DNA of 21,628 nt from DAOUEH01 sp034430515 (GCA_034430515.1 DAOUEP010000036.1:1-21628), one strand, 5' to 3'. Positions 14,108 to 21,197 are shown, numbered from the stretch's first letter. Notes: generated by a model not told the origin, from the letters alone. A program made the numbers and translations.

Positions 14108-14136
14108 AGTCTAGGACAAAAAGTGCCGGCCGTCAA
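14108..14136 (-). promoter_or_regulatory. Promoter TTGACG-17-TAGACT of the heliorhodopsin operon
   Basis: On the minus strand TTGACG lies at 14136-14131 and TAGACT at 14113-14108, spacing 17. Transcription should start near 14101, leaving a leader of about 36 bases with a good ribosome site. No evident repressor palindrome overlaps it. Confidence 0.7.
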
Positions 14137-14257
14137 TATATCCGGCTAAAACCGGCGCCGCTGTCACCAATCCGCAATGCGGGGGGCTCAGGGAATAGCG
14201 GTTACGCAAAAAGGCAATCAACGCCTCGCCAGGCGTAAAATATTTACGACAAACCTA

Positions 14258-14286
14258 TTGCTATTTGGCAAAGTCCGGTATATAAT
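14258..14286 (+). promoter_or_regulatory. Promoter TTGCTA-17-TATAAT
   Basis: The -35 box is at 14258-14263 and a perfect -10 at 14281-14286, spacing 17. Transcription should begin near 14293, giving a leader of about 109 bases before the TTG start at 14402. Confidence 0.75.
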
Positions 14287-14352
14287 AGGCTCTGGTGGTT
14301 TTCAGTCTAGGTTATCGCACATGCCAGTAAAGTACTTTATCCCGACCCAGTT

Positions 14353-14402
14353 ACGGATGACCTTAGCTCTGACCAACTAAAGTGAGAAAGGAGGTCATCC
14401 GT
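14353..14402 (+). promoter_or_regulatory. Hairpin sequestering the SD and start codon of the zinc-ribbon gene
   Basis: ACGGATGACCT (14353-14363) is perfectly complementary to AGGTCATCCGT (14392-14402). The 3' arm contains the second half of the ribosome site AAGGAGGT (14388-14395) and the first base of the TTG start codon. The loop is 28 bases. Folding would block ribosome binding, so translation of the gene is probably controlled by temperature, a ligand, a protein or an antisense RNA. Confidence 0.75.
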
Positions 14403-14701
14403 TGAGTTTCGAGGACAAGACTCTCCAGTGTGCCGACTGCGGGGCGACTTTTACCTTCAGTGCCGAGGAGCAGGAGTTCTTCCAATCCAAGGGCTACACC
14501 AACGAGCCCAAGCGGTGCCCGGCCTGTCGTCAGGCGAGGAAGACCGAGCGCTACGGCACCTCCGGGGGCTACCGCCCCCGCGAGATGTTCCCCGCCGTCT
14601 GCGCCGAGTGCGGCAAGGATACCGAAGTCCCCTTTGAGCCCCGGGAAGGCCGCCCGGTCTACTGCAGCGAGTGCTTCTCTAAAATCCGCACCAACCGCTG
14701 A
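14402..14701 (+). CDS. Zinc-ribbon domain protein with two CxxC pairs of pairs
   Basis: This 99-residue protein has an N-terminal zinc ribbon (CADCG at 10-14 and CPACR near 39-43, zf-trcl-like, with FTFSAEEQEFFQSKGYTNEPKRC between) and a C-terminal one (CAECGKD and YCSECF). Proteins of this kind are widespread small bacterial proteins of unknown role, some linked to cold shock or translation; that link is general knowledge and not shown here. The TTG start is supported by AAGGAGGT 6 bases upstream and by the position of the frame. It has a solo promoter, a long leader, an SD-masking hairpin and a strong terminator. Confidence 0.85.
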   Translation: MSFEDKTLQCADCGATFTFSAEEQEFFQSKGYTNEPKRCPACRQARKTERYGTSGGYRPREMFPAVCAECGKDTEVPFEPREGRPVYCSECFSKIRTNR

Positions 14702-14729
14702 GCACCCGGATTACCAGACCAATAACAAA

Positions 14730-14765
14730 CAGGCCGGGGATTAATCCCCGGCCTGCCCTTTTTTA
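14730..14765. terminator. Bidirectional terminator between the zinc-ribbon gene and speE
   Basis: AGGCCGGGGA and TCCCCGGCCT (14731-14754) form a perfect ten-base-pair stem around TTAA. On the plus strand GCCCTTTTTT follows; on the minus strand GTTTGTTATT follows. It serves both convergent genes. Confidence 0.92.
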
Positions 14766-14779
14766 GCGGCGACCGTCCC

Positions 14780-15700
14780 CTACTTACCGTAAAGGTAGAG
14801 GGGCGCGGCGTCGGTGATGAGGCGCGTCTGGCGGGCTAAAGCCTCACGCACGTAGCGGGGCAGGGCGAACATGCCCCGGTGGGTGATGCCGTCGTAAAAG
14901 CGCAGGCCGGATATCCCCCGCGCCGCGATTCTTTTATCCACTTCCTCGGCGGTGAGCGCCGCCGGGTCGAGCTGGCGCGAGGCCAGGCAGAAGCCCCACG
15001 GTCCGCCGAAACAGGGCATGTGGGTGGCGCAGGCGGCGACAACGGGGAAAACGCTCTTGAGCGTGTGGTGGACGGCGGTCAGGTTGAGTAGTTCGGTCAG
15101 CGCGGCCGCCCCCGCCTGCACGGCGATGATGCCGTCGGGGGCGAGCCGGTCGCTTACCAGCCGGTAAAATTCCTGCGTGAAGAGTAAATAGGCCGGCCCC
15201 GCCTCGATGGGGTCGGGCAAATCAATAATAATAACGTCGTACGCCTCGGACGATTCGGCCAGAAACTGGCGCGCGTCGGCGTGGTGCAGCTCGGTGCGGC
15301 TGTCCTCAAAGGCGCCGGCGCTGTGCTCGGGCAGGTAGCGGCGGCAGAGGGCGGTCACCTCGGCGTCGATATCCACCATCACCGCCCGCTCCACCGTGGC
15401 GTGGCGCAGCACTTCCCGTAGCGTGGCGCCCTCCCCCCCGCCGGCGATAAAGACGCGCCGCGGCGCGGGGTGGGTAATCATGGCCGGCTGCACCAAGGCC
15501 TCGTGGTAGATGAACTCGTCGGCGTCGGTGGACTGTATCTTGCCGTCCAGCACCAGGCACCGGCCGAAGTTGCGGCTGCGGGCAATCTGGTAGGCCTGGT
15601 AAGGCGTGCGTCCGGATACCAGCACCTCGTCGAGGCGGTGCCGCTGCACCAGGCTGTCGCTTACTTTATCTTCCAGCCATTTATCAGGGTCGCTGTCCAT
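14780..15700 (-). CDS. speE: Spermidine synthase (polyamine aminopropyltransferase)
   Basis: This 306-residue protein transfers the aminopropyl group of decarboxylated SAM to putrescine or another amine. It has the N-terminal beta domain with LVLDGKIQSTDADEFIYHEALVQPAM, the nucleotide loop FIAGGGEGATLREVLRH, the acidic residue after the next strand (MVDIDAEV), the HADARQFL segment, and the gatekeeping DLPDPIEAGPAYLLFTQEFY; many relatives have DSTDP or DLTDP there. ATG 15700 has a GGGTGAG site upstream. It starts 13 bases after the speD stop codon, so decarboxylated SAM is made and used by one operon. Specificity for spermidine versus longer products is not certain. Confidence 0.92.
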   Translation of the reverse strand: MDSDPDKWLEDKVSDSLVQRHRLDEVLVSGRTPYQAYQIARSRNFGRCLVLDGKIQSTDADEFIYHEALVQPAMITHPAPRRVFIAGGGEGATLREVLRHATVERAVMVDIDAEVTALCRRYLPEHSAGAFEDSRTELHHADARQFLAESSEAYDVIIIDLPDPIEAGPAYLLFTQEFYRLVSDRLAPDGIIAVQAGAAALTELLNLTAVHHTLKSVFPVVAACATHMPCFGGPWGFCLASRQLDPAALTAEEVDKRIAARGISGLRFYDGITHRGMFALPRYVREALARQTRLITDAAPLYLYGK

Positions 15701-15713
15701 AACTCACCCGCCC

Positions 15714-16070
15714 TCAGGCGGTAACCAGAAGCCCCCGCTGTATCTCCGTCAGCGACGGGTTCCGGCACCCGAGCCTGGCGATGAGGGTCTGGGCGGCCAC
15801 CTCGGGGCGGACGGCCGTGCCGCAGGTGAAGATGTCGGCGGCGGCGTAGCCGTACTCCGGCCAGGTGTGGATGGAGAGGTGGCTTTCGGCGATGACCACC
15901 ACGCCGCTGACCCCCTGCGGGCTGAAGCGGTGAAAGGACTCGCCCAGGACGACGGCGCCGCAGTCAACGGCGGCGCTCACCATGACCTCCCGCAGCAAGC
16001 TCAGGTCGTTCAGTGCCTCCTTGTCGCAGTCGTGCAGTTCTACCAGTAAATGTCTACCTAGCGCATTCAA
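15714..16070 (-). CDS. speD: S-adenosylmethionine decarboxylase proenzyme
   Basis: This 118-residue protein is the short bacterial class (SpeH-like) that cleaves itself to form a pyruvoyl cofactor. The cleavage site ESHLSIHTWPE places the pyruvoyl-forming serine at S63, with H68 and C83 (DIFTCG) as the catalytic residues, the same numbers as in the Thermotoga enzyme. The start is TTG (LNALGRHLLVEL aligns with the family N-terminus); a G-rich AGGTGA stretch lies directly before it. It provides the aminopropyl donor for the downstream speE. Confidence 0.94.
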   Translation of the reverse strand: MNALGRHLLVELHDCDKEALNDLSLLREVMVSAAVDCGAVVLGESFHRFSPQGVSGVVVIAESHLSIHTWPEYGYAAADIFTCGTAVRPEVAAQTLIARLGCRNPSLTEIQRGLLVTA

Positions 16071-16111
16071 TCACCTGCCCCCCTTTATGGATTTTCAAGG
16101 CAACGAGCCAG

Positions 16112-16140
16112 ATTTTATACCATCCGCCCACCCGTTGCAA
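16112..16140 (-). promoter_or_regulatory. Promoter TTGCAA-17-TAAAAT of the speD-speE operon
   Basis: On the minus strand TTGCAA lies at 16140-16135 and TAAAAT at 16117-16112, spacing 17, or TATAAA two bases earlier. The leader to the TTG start at 16070 is about 35 bases. Confidence 0.65.
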
Positions 16141-16217
16141 CCGCGCCCCAAATAAAAAGTCCCCGAGCTTGGTTGCCACCCCAGGAACCTTCCCGTCCCC
16201 CTTGAGGGAGGGCCGGG

Positions 16218-16240
16218 AAAAAACGGCCGGCCGCGGCCGA
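16218..16240 (-). terminator. Terminator after the DRTGG-domain ATPase gene
   Basis: On the minus strand the self-complementary GC block CGGCCGCGGCCGGCCG (16239-16224) is followed by six T (16223-16218). Beyond it, 16183-16215 holds another C-rich/G-rich inverted repeat of unknown role. The rest of 16141-16276 shows no gene. Confidence 0.65.
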
Positions 16241-16276
16241 TGCTTATGCCCGCTTGCGGATAATAGCTCCTTCCCT

Positions 16277-17161
16277 TCAGGCCAGCGCCGGTAGATTCAG
16301 GTGCTGCGCCACCAGGGCGGCCAGCCTCTTGAGCTTGGGCTCCTGCCGGCAGCGGGCCTGAGCCAGGGCCGCCTCGATGCCGTCGACGATGGCCGCGGTG
16401 GGCCGGTCGGTGGCGATGACGGGTATGGCCCGGGCCTCGGCCTTCTGGAGGACGTTATAGAAAGGCGGCTCGGCGCTGCTGCCGCTGAGGACGAGGCAAC
16501 GCGTCGGCGTTTCCAAGGCGGCCAGCTGCATGTCGGGGCGGTCGGCCCGGACGATGGCGGCCTTGGCCGGCTTGCGGGCGAAGTAGTCCCGGCCGGAGTC
16601 CACCACCATCGCCCCCAGCATGTAGTTTTCCACCAGGTCGGCGGCCTTCTCGGCGTTGTTGAGCAGCTTGCCCCCGACGATTTCGGCCAGCTCGCCGACG
16701 GAGACGGCCAGCAGGGCGCGGTCTTCGGGGACGACCCCCAGCACCTTGATGCCCACCGCCCCGAACGACTCGGCGGCGTGCTCCAGCTGGCTTACCGGGA
16801 CTTTGTTGATAACCACGCCCAGCAGGGCCGGGCCGAAGCCCCGGTAGACCTCGGTGTACTGGCTCTTGCGGCCGGAGTAGACCTCGACGGCGATGACCCT
16901 GGCCTGGCTTTTTTGGGCGGCGGCGTAGGCGTCCCGCGTCAGGGGGTCGTCCGCCTTGGGCCCGAGGCGGCCTTCGGCCAGGACGATGTCCCCCTCCCCG
17001 CCAGCCCCCAGGACTTCCCGCATGAAGGCGGCGTCGCCGTCGCTGCCGGATGGCAGATAGCCCACCTTCCTGCCTTCGTTCGTCAGGTTGCGGGCCAGAC
17101 CGGCGCCGATGGCCGTCTTGCCCGTCCCCGCCGCTACCGAGACGATGTAAAGTACGCCCAA
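16277..17161 (-). CDS. BioD-like P-loop ATPase with DRTGG domain
   Basis: The TTG at 17161 is preferred as start: GGGGGTGA lies just upstream, and the longer frame (TTG 17203) begins at about the predicted transcription start. This gives 294 residues. An N-terminal P-loop (VSVAAGTGKTAIG) belongs to the dethiobiotin-synthetase/CobQ-like fold, with GVVINKVP as a later fold motif. The second half is a DRTGG domain (ENYMLGAMVVDSGRDYF; KAAIVRADRPDMQLAAL), the regulatory domain also found in phosphotransacetylases and CBS-DRTGG proteins. This stand-alone combination is common but without a firm function; links to acetyl-phosphate or cofactor metabolism are guesses. It is divergent from the glycosyltransferase operon. 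Confidence 0.85.
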   Translation of the reverse strand: MGVLYIVSVAAGTGKTAIGAGLARNLTNEGRKVGYLPSGSDGDAAFMREVLGAGGEGDIVLAEGRLGPKADDPLTRDAYAAAQKSQARVIAVEVYSGRKSQYTEVYRGFGPALLGVVINKVPVSQLEHAAESFGAVGIKVLGVVPEDRALLAVSVGELAEIVGGKLLNNAEKAADLVENYMLGAMVVDSGRDYFARKPAKAAIVRADRPDMQLAALETPTRCLVLSGSSAEPPFYNVLQKAEARAIPVIATDRPTAAIVDGIEAALAQARCRQEPKLKRLAALVAQHLNLPALA

Positions 17162-17204
17162 AACTTCACCCCCGGCTGAATTTATAGGACTGAAACAGAC
17201 CAAT

Positions 17205-17247
17205 CTATTATAATCCTTTAAGACTGTTTCGTAAAGGGGTATAATAG
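17205..17247. promoter_or_regulatory. Interlocked divergent promoters with near-perfect dyad symmetry
   Basis: The minus promoter is TTTACG (17235-17230)-17-TATAAT (17212-17207). The plus promoter is TTAAGA (17218-17223)-16-TATAAT (17240-17245). The arms 17205-17220 and 17232-17247 are inverted repeats with 14 of 16 matches around an 11-base centre, so each polymerase site overlaps the other and only one could be occupied at a time. Confidence 0.7.
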
Positions 17248-17293
17248 GGCAGCAACGCCCAGCGGCGACTCAAGGACGCGAGGGAGATTCCCG

Positions 17294-18364
17294 ATGCGGG
17301 ACAAGCTTTCCATCATCGTGCCCACCTATAACGAGCGGGATAACGTCGTCCCCCTCGTCGAGAGGATTGCCGCCGCCCTCGCCGGCCGGGACTACGAGAT
17401 AGTGCTGGTGGACGACAACAGCACCGACGGTACCATCGCCGCCGCCGAGGCGCTGGCCTCCGAGCACCCGGTGCGCGTCCTCGTCCGCCGCGACGAGAAA
17501 GGGCTGGCCACGGCGGTACTGCACGGGCTGGCCCACGCCGAGGGGCAGGTCGTCGGCGTCATGGACGCCGACCTGCAGCACCCACCGGAGGTGCTGCCCG
17601 AACTGGCTACGGCCATCGCGGCCGGGGCCGACCTGGCGGTGGCCAGCCGCTACGTCCCGGGCGGGGGCTGCCCGCAGTGGGGGCTGATACGGCGCATCAT
17701 CTCCAAGGTGGCCATCAAGATTGCCCACCTGCTGCTGCCGGCGTCGCGGCGGGTGAAAGACCCCATGAGCGGCTTCTTCATGTTCCGGCGCGACAGGCTG
17801 GGCGACGCCAAGCTCAAACCCATCGGCTATAAAATCCTCCTGGAGATTATGTTAACCGGAGATTTCAAGGACGTCCGCGAGGTGCCCTTTATCTTCGAAG
17901 ACCGCAGCGCCGGGGTCTCCAAGCTGCGGGCGAGCACCCAGCTGGAGTACCTGCGCCACATCCTGAGCCTGATGCATCGCACCGGCGAGCTGGCCATGTT
18001 TATAAAGTTTGTCGCCGTGGGCATCAGCGGCATCGCCGTTAATCAGGGTTTCCTCTGGCTGCTGACGGAATACGGCGGCGTGAAATATTACCTATCGGCG
18101 ATTGTCGGCATCGAGGCGTCCATCATCACCAATTTCATCCTCAACGATTTCTTCACCTTCGCCCGGCAGCGCGCCGGCAAGTCCTTCCTGGGGCGCCTCC
18201 TCAAGTTCAATCTTATCTGCCTCACCGGCGCCGGTATTCAGTACGCCCTGCTCCGGCTGTTTACCGATGTCGCCGGGGTATACTACCTGGTCTCCAACAT
18301 CATCGGCATCGTGGTGGCCTTTATCTGGAACTACTTCATTAACCGGCACTGGACATGGAGATAA
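17294..18364 (+). CDS. Family 2 glycosyltransferase fused to a GtrA-like membrane domain
   Basis: This 356-residue protein has a DPM1-like GT-A domain in residues 1-225: VPTYNERDN start, VDDNSTDGT, the DAD metal motif in GVMDADLQHPPE, and DPMSGFFMFRR. It therefore transfers a sugar, typically mannose or glucose, from a nucleotide donor to polyprenyl phosphate on the cytoplasmic face. Residues about 235-356 form four membrane helices of the GtrA type (FIKFVAVGISGIAVNQGFLWLL ... NYFINRHWTWR), thought to help flip the lipid-linked sugar. AGGGAG precedes ATG. Its end overlaps the next gene by 10 bases, so the lipid-linked sugar probably feeds that PMT-type enzyme. Confidence 0.92.
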   Translation: MRDKLSIIVPTYNERDNVVPLVERIAAALAGRDYEIVLVDDNSTDGTIAAAEALASEHPVRVLVRRDEKGLATAVLHGLAHAEGQVVGVMDADLQHPPEVLPELATAIAAGADLAVASRYVPGGGCPQWGLIRRIISKVAIKIAHLLLPASRRVKDPMSGFFMFRRDRLGDAKLKPIGYKILLEIMLTGDFKDVREVPFIFEDRSAGVSKLRASTQLEYLRHILSLMHRTGELAMFIKFVAVGISGIAVNQGFLWLLTEYGGVKYYLSAIVGIEASIITNFILNDFFTFARQRAGKSFLGRLLKFNLICLTGAGIQYALLRLFTDVAGVYYLVSNIIGIVVAFIWNYFINRHWTWR

Positions 18365-19803
18365 AAGAGAAACTACGGCGCTTTTACCGCTGGGAGTATT
18401 TCTGGCTGGCGCTCATCGCGGCGGCGACGCTGGCGATGCACCTGGGCATTATCACCAACCCATCCGACCTCATCCTGGACGAGCAGCATTACATCAATGA
18501 TGCCCGGAGTATCATCGTCAGCAACGAAACGACGCGCTCCGAGCATCCGCCGCTGGCCAAGCTCTTTTTTGTAGCCGGAGAGTATATCTTCAACGGGTTT
18601 AAGTCGCCCGAGGAGGATACCGGCACAACGTTACAGCACCCCATTACCAGTGCCGGCACCGAAATCTATGTGAGTGATGCCTCGGTATTCAGCGCCAAAA
18701 CGACCATAAGAATCGGTACGGAAAACATGTATATCGAGAGTATCGATACATCGCTGGATAAACTCACCGTCAAGCGCAGTTTCGGCACTTCTTCCACCAG
18801 CCACGACACACAACAAACGATTTACGTGTTCGACGATAACCCCTGGGGCTGGCGGATTTTCTCCATCCTCTTCGGCACCGCCGGCATCGTCCTCTTTTAT
18901 CTCATCTGCCGCAAGCTGGACATGTCGCGGCGGGCGGCGTCCATCGCCGTTTTCCTGCTCGCCCTGGAGAACATCACCTTCCTCCAGGCCAGCGTGGCCA
19001 TGCTGGACGTCTTTTACGTCACCATCATGCTGGCGGCCTTCCTGCTCTACCTCCAGCGGCGCTACATCGCCTCCGGCATGGCCATCGGCCTGAGCGCCCT
19101 GGCCAAGCTCAGCGGGGCCCTGTCCGGGCCAGTAGTGGGCATCCACTGGCTGCTCACCAGGGGGTGGCGTGATAACAAGTGGTTCCTCATCACCATCTTC
19201 TTCGCCATCGTCGCCTTTATCTATTTCATGATTATCTTCGACCTGGCCATCGCGCGCAGCTTCGACGGGCTCGTCGACCCCATCACGCGCGTCAAGACGA
19301 TGCTCACCCAGAGCAGCTCGCTGACCTACGCCTACGTCGACCACCCCTCCAAGAGCTACCCCTGGGAGTGGATTTATCTCTACAAGCCGATGGCCTACTG
19401 GATAATGCCCCACTACACCGCCGCCATCAGCTTTACCATCTGGGCCTTCATCGTCCCCTCCTTCGGCTACATGGTCTACCGCACCATCAAGGGGAGCAAT
19501 GCCGCCAAATTCGGGGTGGCCTGGTTCGCCGGCACCTACCTGCTCTGGATGGTGGCCGTCCTCATCACCGACCGGGTGAGCTACGTCTTCTATTTCTACC
19601 CGACGGTAGGGGCCGTCTGTATCGGGCTGGCGCTGGGGCTGGAGCGCCTGCTGCGGCTCTTCGACGAGCGGTCTCGCGGCAAGCTCAAGTGGACGGCGCT
19701 TACTATCGTCGTCGTCATCCTGGCGGCGCACCTGCTCTCTTTTATCATCCTCTCGCCGCTGGTGCCGGTGGACTTCGCCAAACTGGTAGGGATAACCGGC
19801 TGA
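18355..19803 (+). CDS. PMT-family (GT-C) glycosyltransferase with an inserted beta-domain
   Basis: This 482-residue polytopic protein has the GT-C hallmark acidic pair in the first outer loop (LDEQHYINDAR, D42-E43), HPPLAK (64-69) and about ten helices; the family uses polyprenyl-linked sugars to glycosylate proteins outside the membrane. After GEYIFNG (75-81) and before NPWGWRIFSILFGT (162 on) sits a soluble insert of about 75 residues with the pattern TEIYVSDASVF, IRIGTENMYIESI, LTVKRSFGTSSTSHD, IYVF. It resembles a small beta-domain known from phage and surface proteins. The DNA of the insert is AT-richer than its flanks. No ribosome site is visible, so translation is probably coupled to the overlapping glycosyltransferase gene. 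Confidence 0.88.
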   Translation: MEIKEKLRRFYRWEYFWLALIAAATLAMHLGIITNPSDLILDEQHYINDARSIIVSNETTRSEHPPLAKLFFVAGEYIFNGFKSPEEDTGTTLQHPITSAGTEIYVSDASVFSAKTTIRIGTENMYIESIDTSLDKLTVKRSFGTSSTSHDTQQTIYVFDDNPWGWRIFSILFGTAGIVLFYLICRKLDMSRRAASIAVFLLALENITFLQASVAMLDVFYVTIMLAAFLLYLQRRYIASGMAIGLSALAKLSGALSGPVVGIHWLLTRGWRDNKWFLITIFFAIVAFIYFMIIFDLAIARSFDGLVDPITRVKTMLTQSSSLTYAYVDHPSKSYPWEWIYLYKPMAYWIMPHYTAAISFTIWAFIVPSFGYMVYRTIKGSNAAKFGVAWFAGTYLLWMVAVLITDRVSYVFYFYPTVGAVCIGLALGLERLLRLFDERSRGKLKWTALTIVVVILAAHLLSFIILSPLVPVDFAKLVGITG

Positions 19804-19870
19804 TACCGGGGGACTTTTGCCCCCCCGCCGCCCCTCGGAGTAATCTATTCCCACCCAAGCCGCCCTCGGC

Positions 19871-19912
19871 TCATCCTCGGCCTAGCCCGTAGTTTTCCAC
19901 CCCTTTACCCCC
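19871..19912 (-). repeat. Dispersed 42-bp intergenic repeat, copy B
   Basis: Its reverse complement matches 10097-10138 at 38 of 42 positions. It sits 67 bases after the PMT stop codon, directly next to the MITE-like element. Confidence 0.75.
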
Positions 19913-19917
19913 ACCAG

Positions 19918-20012
19918 GAAAATCCTTCTCAATCTCCCTTTAATAAAGGGAGACGACCCATCGTGCCGGGTCTATTGTCCCCCTTTGTAAAGGGGGACTA
20001 TGGAGGATTTTC
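19918..20012. mobile_element. MITE-like element, 95 bp, with terminal inverted repeats
   Basis: The ends GAAAATCCT (19918-19926) and AGGATTTTC (20004-20012) are perfect nine-base inverted repeats. Inside are two hairpins, TCTCCCTTTA/TAAAGGGAGA (19933-19953) and GTCCCCCTTT/AAAGGGGGAC (19977-19998). No coding frame and no clear target duplication were found. The structure fits a non-autonomous miniature element or a folded intergenic repeat. Confidence 0.55.
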
Positions 20013-20118
20013 ACAGGGAGAGGAGCGGGGAGAAAACCCCACCGAGTAGTGGCAGGATGCCACCGGGCGGGCCGGGTGGGAAAATATAATTGGGCGGGGC
20101 GGAGAGAGGGGCGGCACT

Positions 20119-20146
20119 TTGATTGTCAAATGTCCGGTGTTATAAT
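20119..20146 (+). promoter_or_regulatory. Promoter TTGATT-16-TATAAT of the amrS-amrB operon
   Basis: The -35 box is at 20119-20124 and a perfect -10 at 20141-20146. The in-frame TTG at 20123 lies inside the -35 box and cannot be the start codon. A short dyad, TTGA-TTG-TCAA, overlaps the -35. Confidence 0.7.
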
Positions 20147-20170
20147 TACGGTAGGTCGGGGGGGCCAGCG

Positions 20171-21196
20171 ATGCGTGAGGCTGTGCTTTACGAAAAACTG
20201 CCGGGCTCCAGGGTAAGGTGCCGTACCTGCCAGTGGCGCTGCCGCATCAATCCGGGCCGCTACGGCGTCTGCGGCATGTACCAGAACCAGGACGGCACTC
20301 TCTATAACCTCAACTACGGGCGGGTCTCGTCCCTGGCCGCCGACCCCATCGAGAAGAAGCCCCTCTTCCACTTTTACCCCGGCACGCTCTGTTTCTCGCT
20401 GGGGACGCTGGGCTGCAACTTCCACTGCCAGCACTGCCAGAACTGGGAAATCTCCACCGCCGACGGCAGCGCCCTGGCTCATGGCTGCCGCGAGCTCAGC
20501 CCGGCGCAATCGGTGGCGCTGGCCCAGAAATACGACTGCCGGGGCATGGCCTGGACTTACAACGAGCCGGTCATCTGGCTGGAGCACACCCTGGAATCGG
20601 CCCAGCTCGCCAGAGAGGCCGGCCTCTACACCGTTTACGTCACCAACGGCTACGCCACCCCGGAGGCGCTGGACGCCATCGGGCCGTACCTGGACGCCTG
20701 GCGGGTGGACATCAAGGGCTTCTCCGACAAATTTTATAAAGAGCTGGCCGGCATCCCCCACTGGCGCGAGATACTGGACGTTACCAAGCGCGCTAAAGAC
20801 AAGTGGGACATGCACGTGGAGGTGGTCACCAACATCATCCCCACGATGAACGACGACGACGAGCAGCTTGGCGGCATCGCTAACTGGATACGCGATAACC
20901 TGGGCGAGCTGACCCCCTGGCACGTCACCCGTTTCCATCCCCACCATCACCTCACCCACCTGCCGCCCACGCCGCTGGAAACCATCGAGCGGGCCGCTGC
21001 CATCGGGGAGACGGCGGGGCTCAAGTTCGTCTACGCCGGCAACGTCCCCGGCCACCAGAGCGAGAGCACCCGCTGCCCGGCCTGCGGTAAGGTCGTCGTG
21101 AGCCGGGTCGGCTACCAGACGGACACCGGCGGGCTTAACGGCTCCAGATGCCGGTCGTGCGGGGCGGAGCTCAATTTCCGCCCCGGGGAGGGGTAA
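20171..21196 (+). CDS. amrS: AmmeMemoRadiSam system radical SAM enzyme
   Basis: ATG 20171, preceded by a G-rich stretch, follows the promoter and gives 341 residues. The radical SAM cluster motif is C82-x3-C86-x2-C89 (GCNFHCQHCQNWEIS), which distinguishes this family. An N-terminal Cys group (C17, C20, C24, C34) precedes it as in other AmrS proteins. WTYNEPVIWLEH, VTNGYATPEALD and RVDIKGFSDKFYKEL are further family segments. The C-terminus carries a zinc ribbon (CPACGK, CRSCGAEL). The biochemical reaction of the system is not established. The amrB gene begins one base after the stop codon. Confidence 0.95.
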   Translation: MREAVLYEKLPGSRVRCRTCQWRCRINPGRYGVCGMYQNQDGTLYNLNYGRVSSLAADPIEKKPLFHFYPGTLCFSLGTLGCNFHCQHCQNWEISTADGSALAHGCRELSPAQSVALAQKYDCRGMAWTYNEPVIWLEHTLESAQLAREAGLYTVYVTNGYATPEALDAIGPYLDAWRVDIKGFSDKFYKELAGIPHWREILDVTKRAKDKWDMHVEVVTNIIPTMNDDDEQLGGIANWIRDNLGELTPWHVTRFHPHHHLTHLPPTPLETIERAAAIGETAGLKFVYAGNVPGHQSESTRCPACGKVVVSRVGYQTDTGGLNGSRCRSCGAELNFRPGEG

Positions 21197-21197
21197 G

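Larger units (their letters stand above)
19804..20118. other. Gene-free intergenic region rich in repeats and hairpins
   Basis: It holds a GC hairpin directly after the PMT gene (CGGGGG/CCCCCG, 19807-19827, without a T tract), the dispersed repeat copy B, a MITE-like element (19918-20012) and a six-base-pair hairpin GTGGCA-GGA-TGCCAC (20049-20063). No convincing gene is present on either strand. Confidence 0.7.

Noticed and set aside
12485..14149. Plus-strand open frame of 554 codons opposite heliorhodopsin and degV
   Set aside because: It is antisense to two well-identified proteins. Its His/Gly/Glu-rich composition is typical of GC-rich shadow frames and it has no family resemblance.
14177..14380. 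Possible 67-codon gene between the heliorhodopsin and zinc-ribbon genes
   Set aside because: It spans the promoter and leader of the zinc-ribbon gene, has no ribosome site and has no coding-like third-position bias.
16183..16215. C-rich/G-rich inverted repeat as an insertion sequence end
   Set aside because: There is no transposase, no matching opposite end and no clear target duplication nearby.
17162..17203. Longer N-terminus for the DRTGG ATPase
   Set aside because: The extra codons lie at or just after the predicted transcription start, are unlike the family and have no ribosome site.
18631..19854. Minus-strand open frame of 407 codons opposite the PMT gene
   Set aside because: The PMT frame has membrane helices and family motifs; the opposite frame is charged, low-complexity and unrecognisable.
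20049..20063. Small perfect hairpin GTGGCA-GGA-TGCCAC as a terminator
   Set aside because: No T tract follows and it is more than 240 bases from the nearest gene end.
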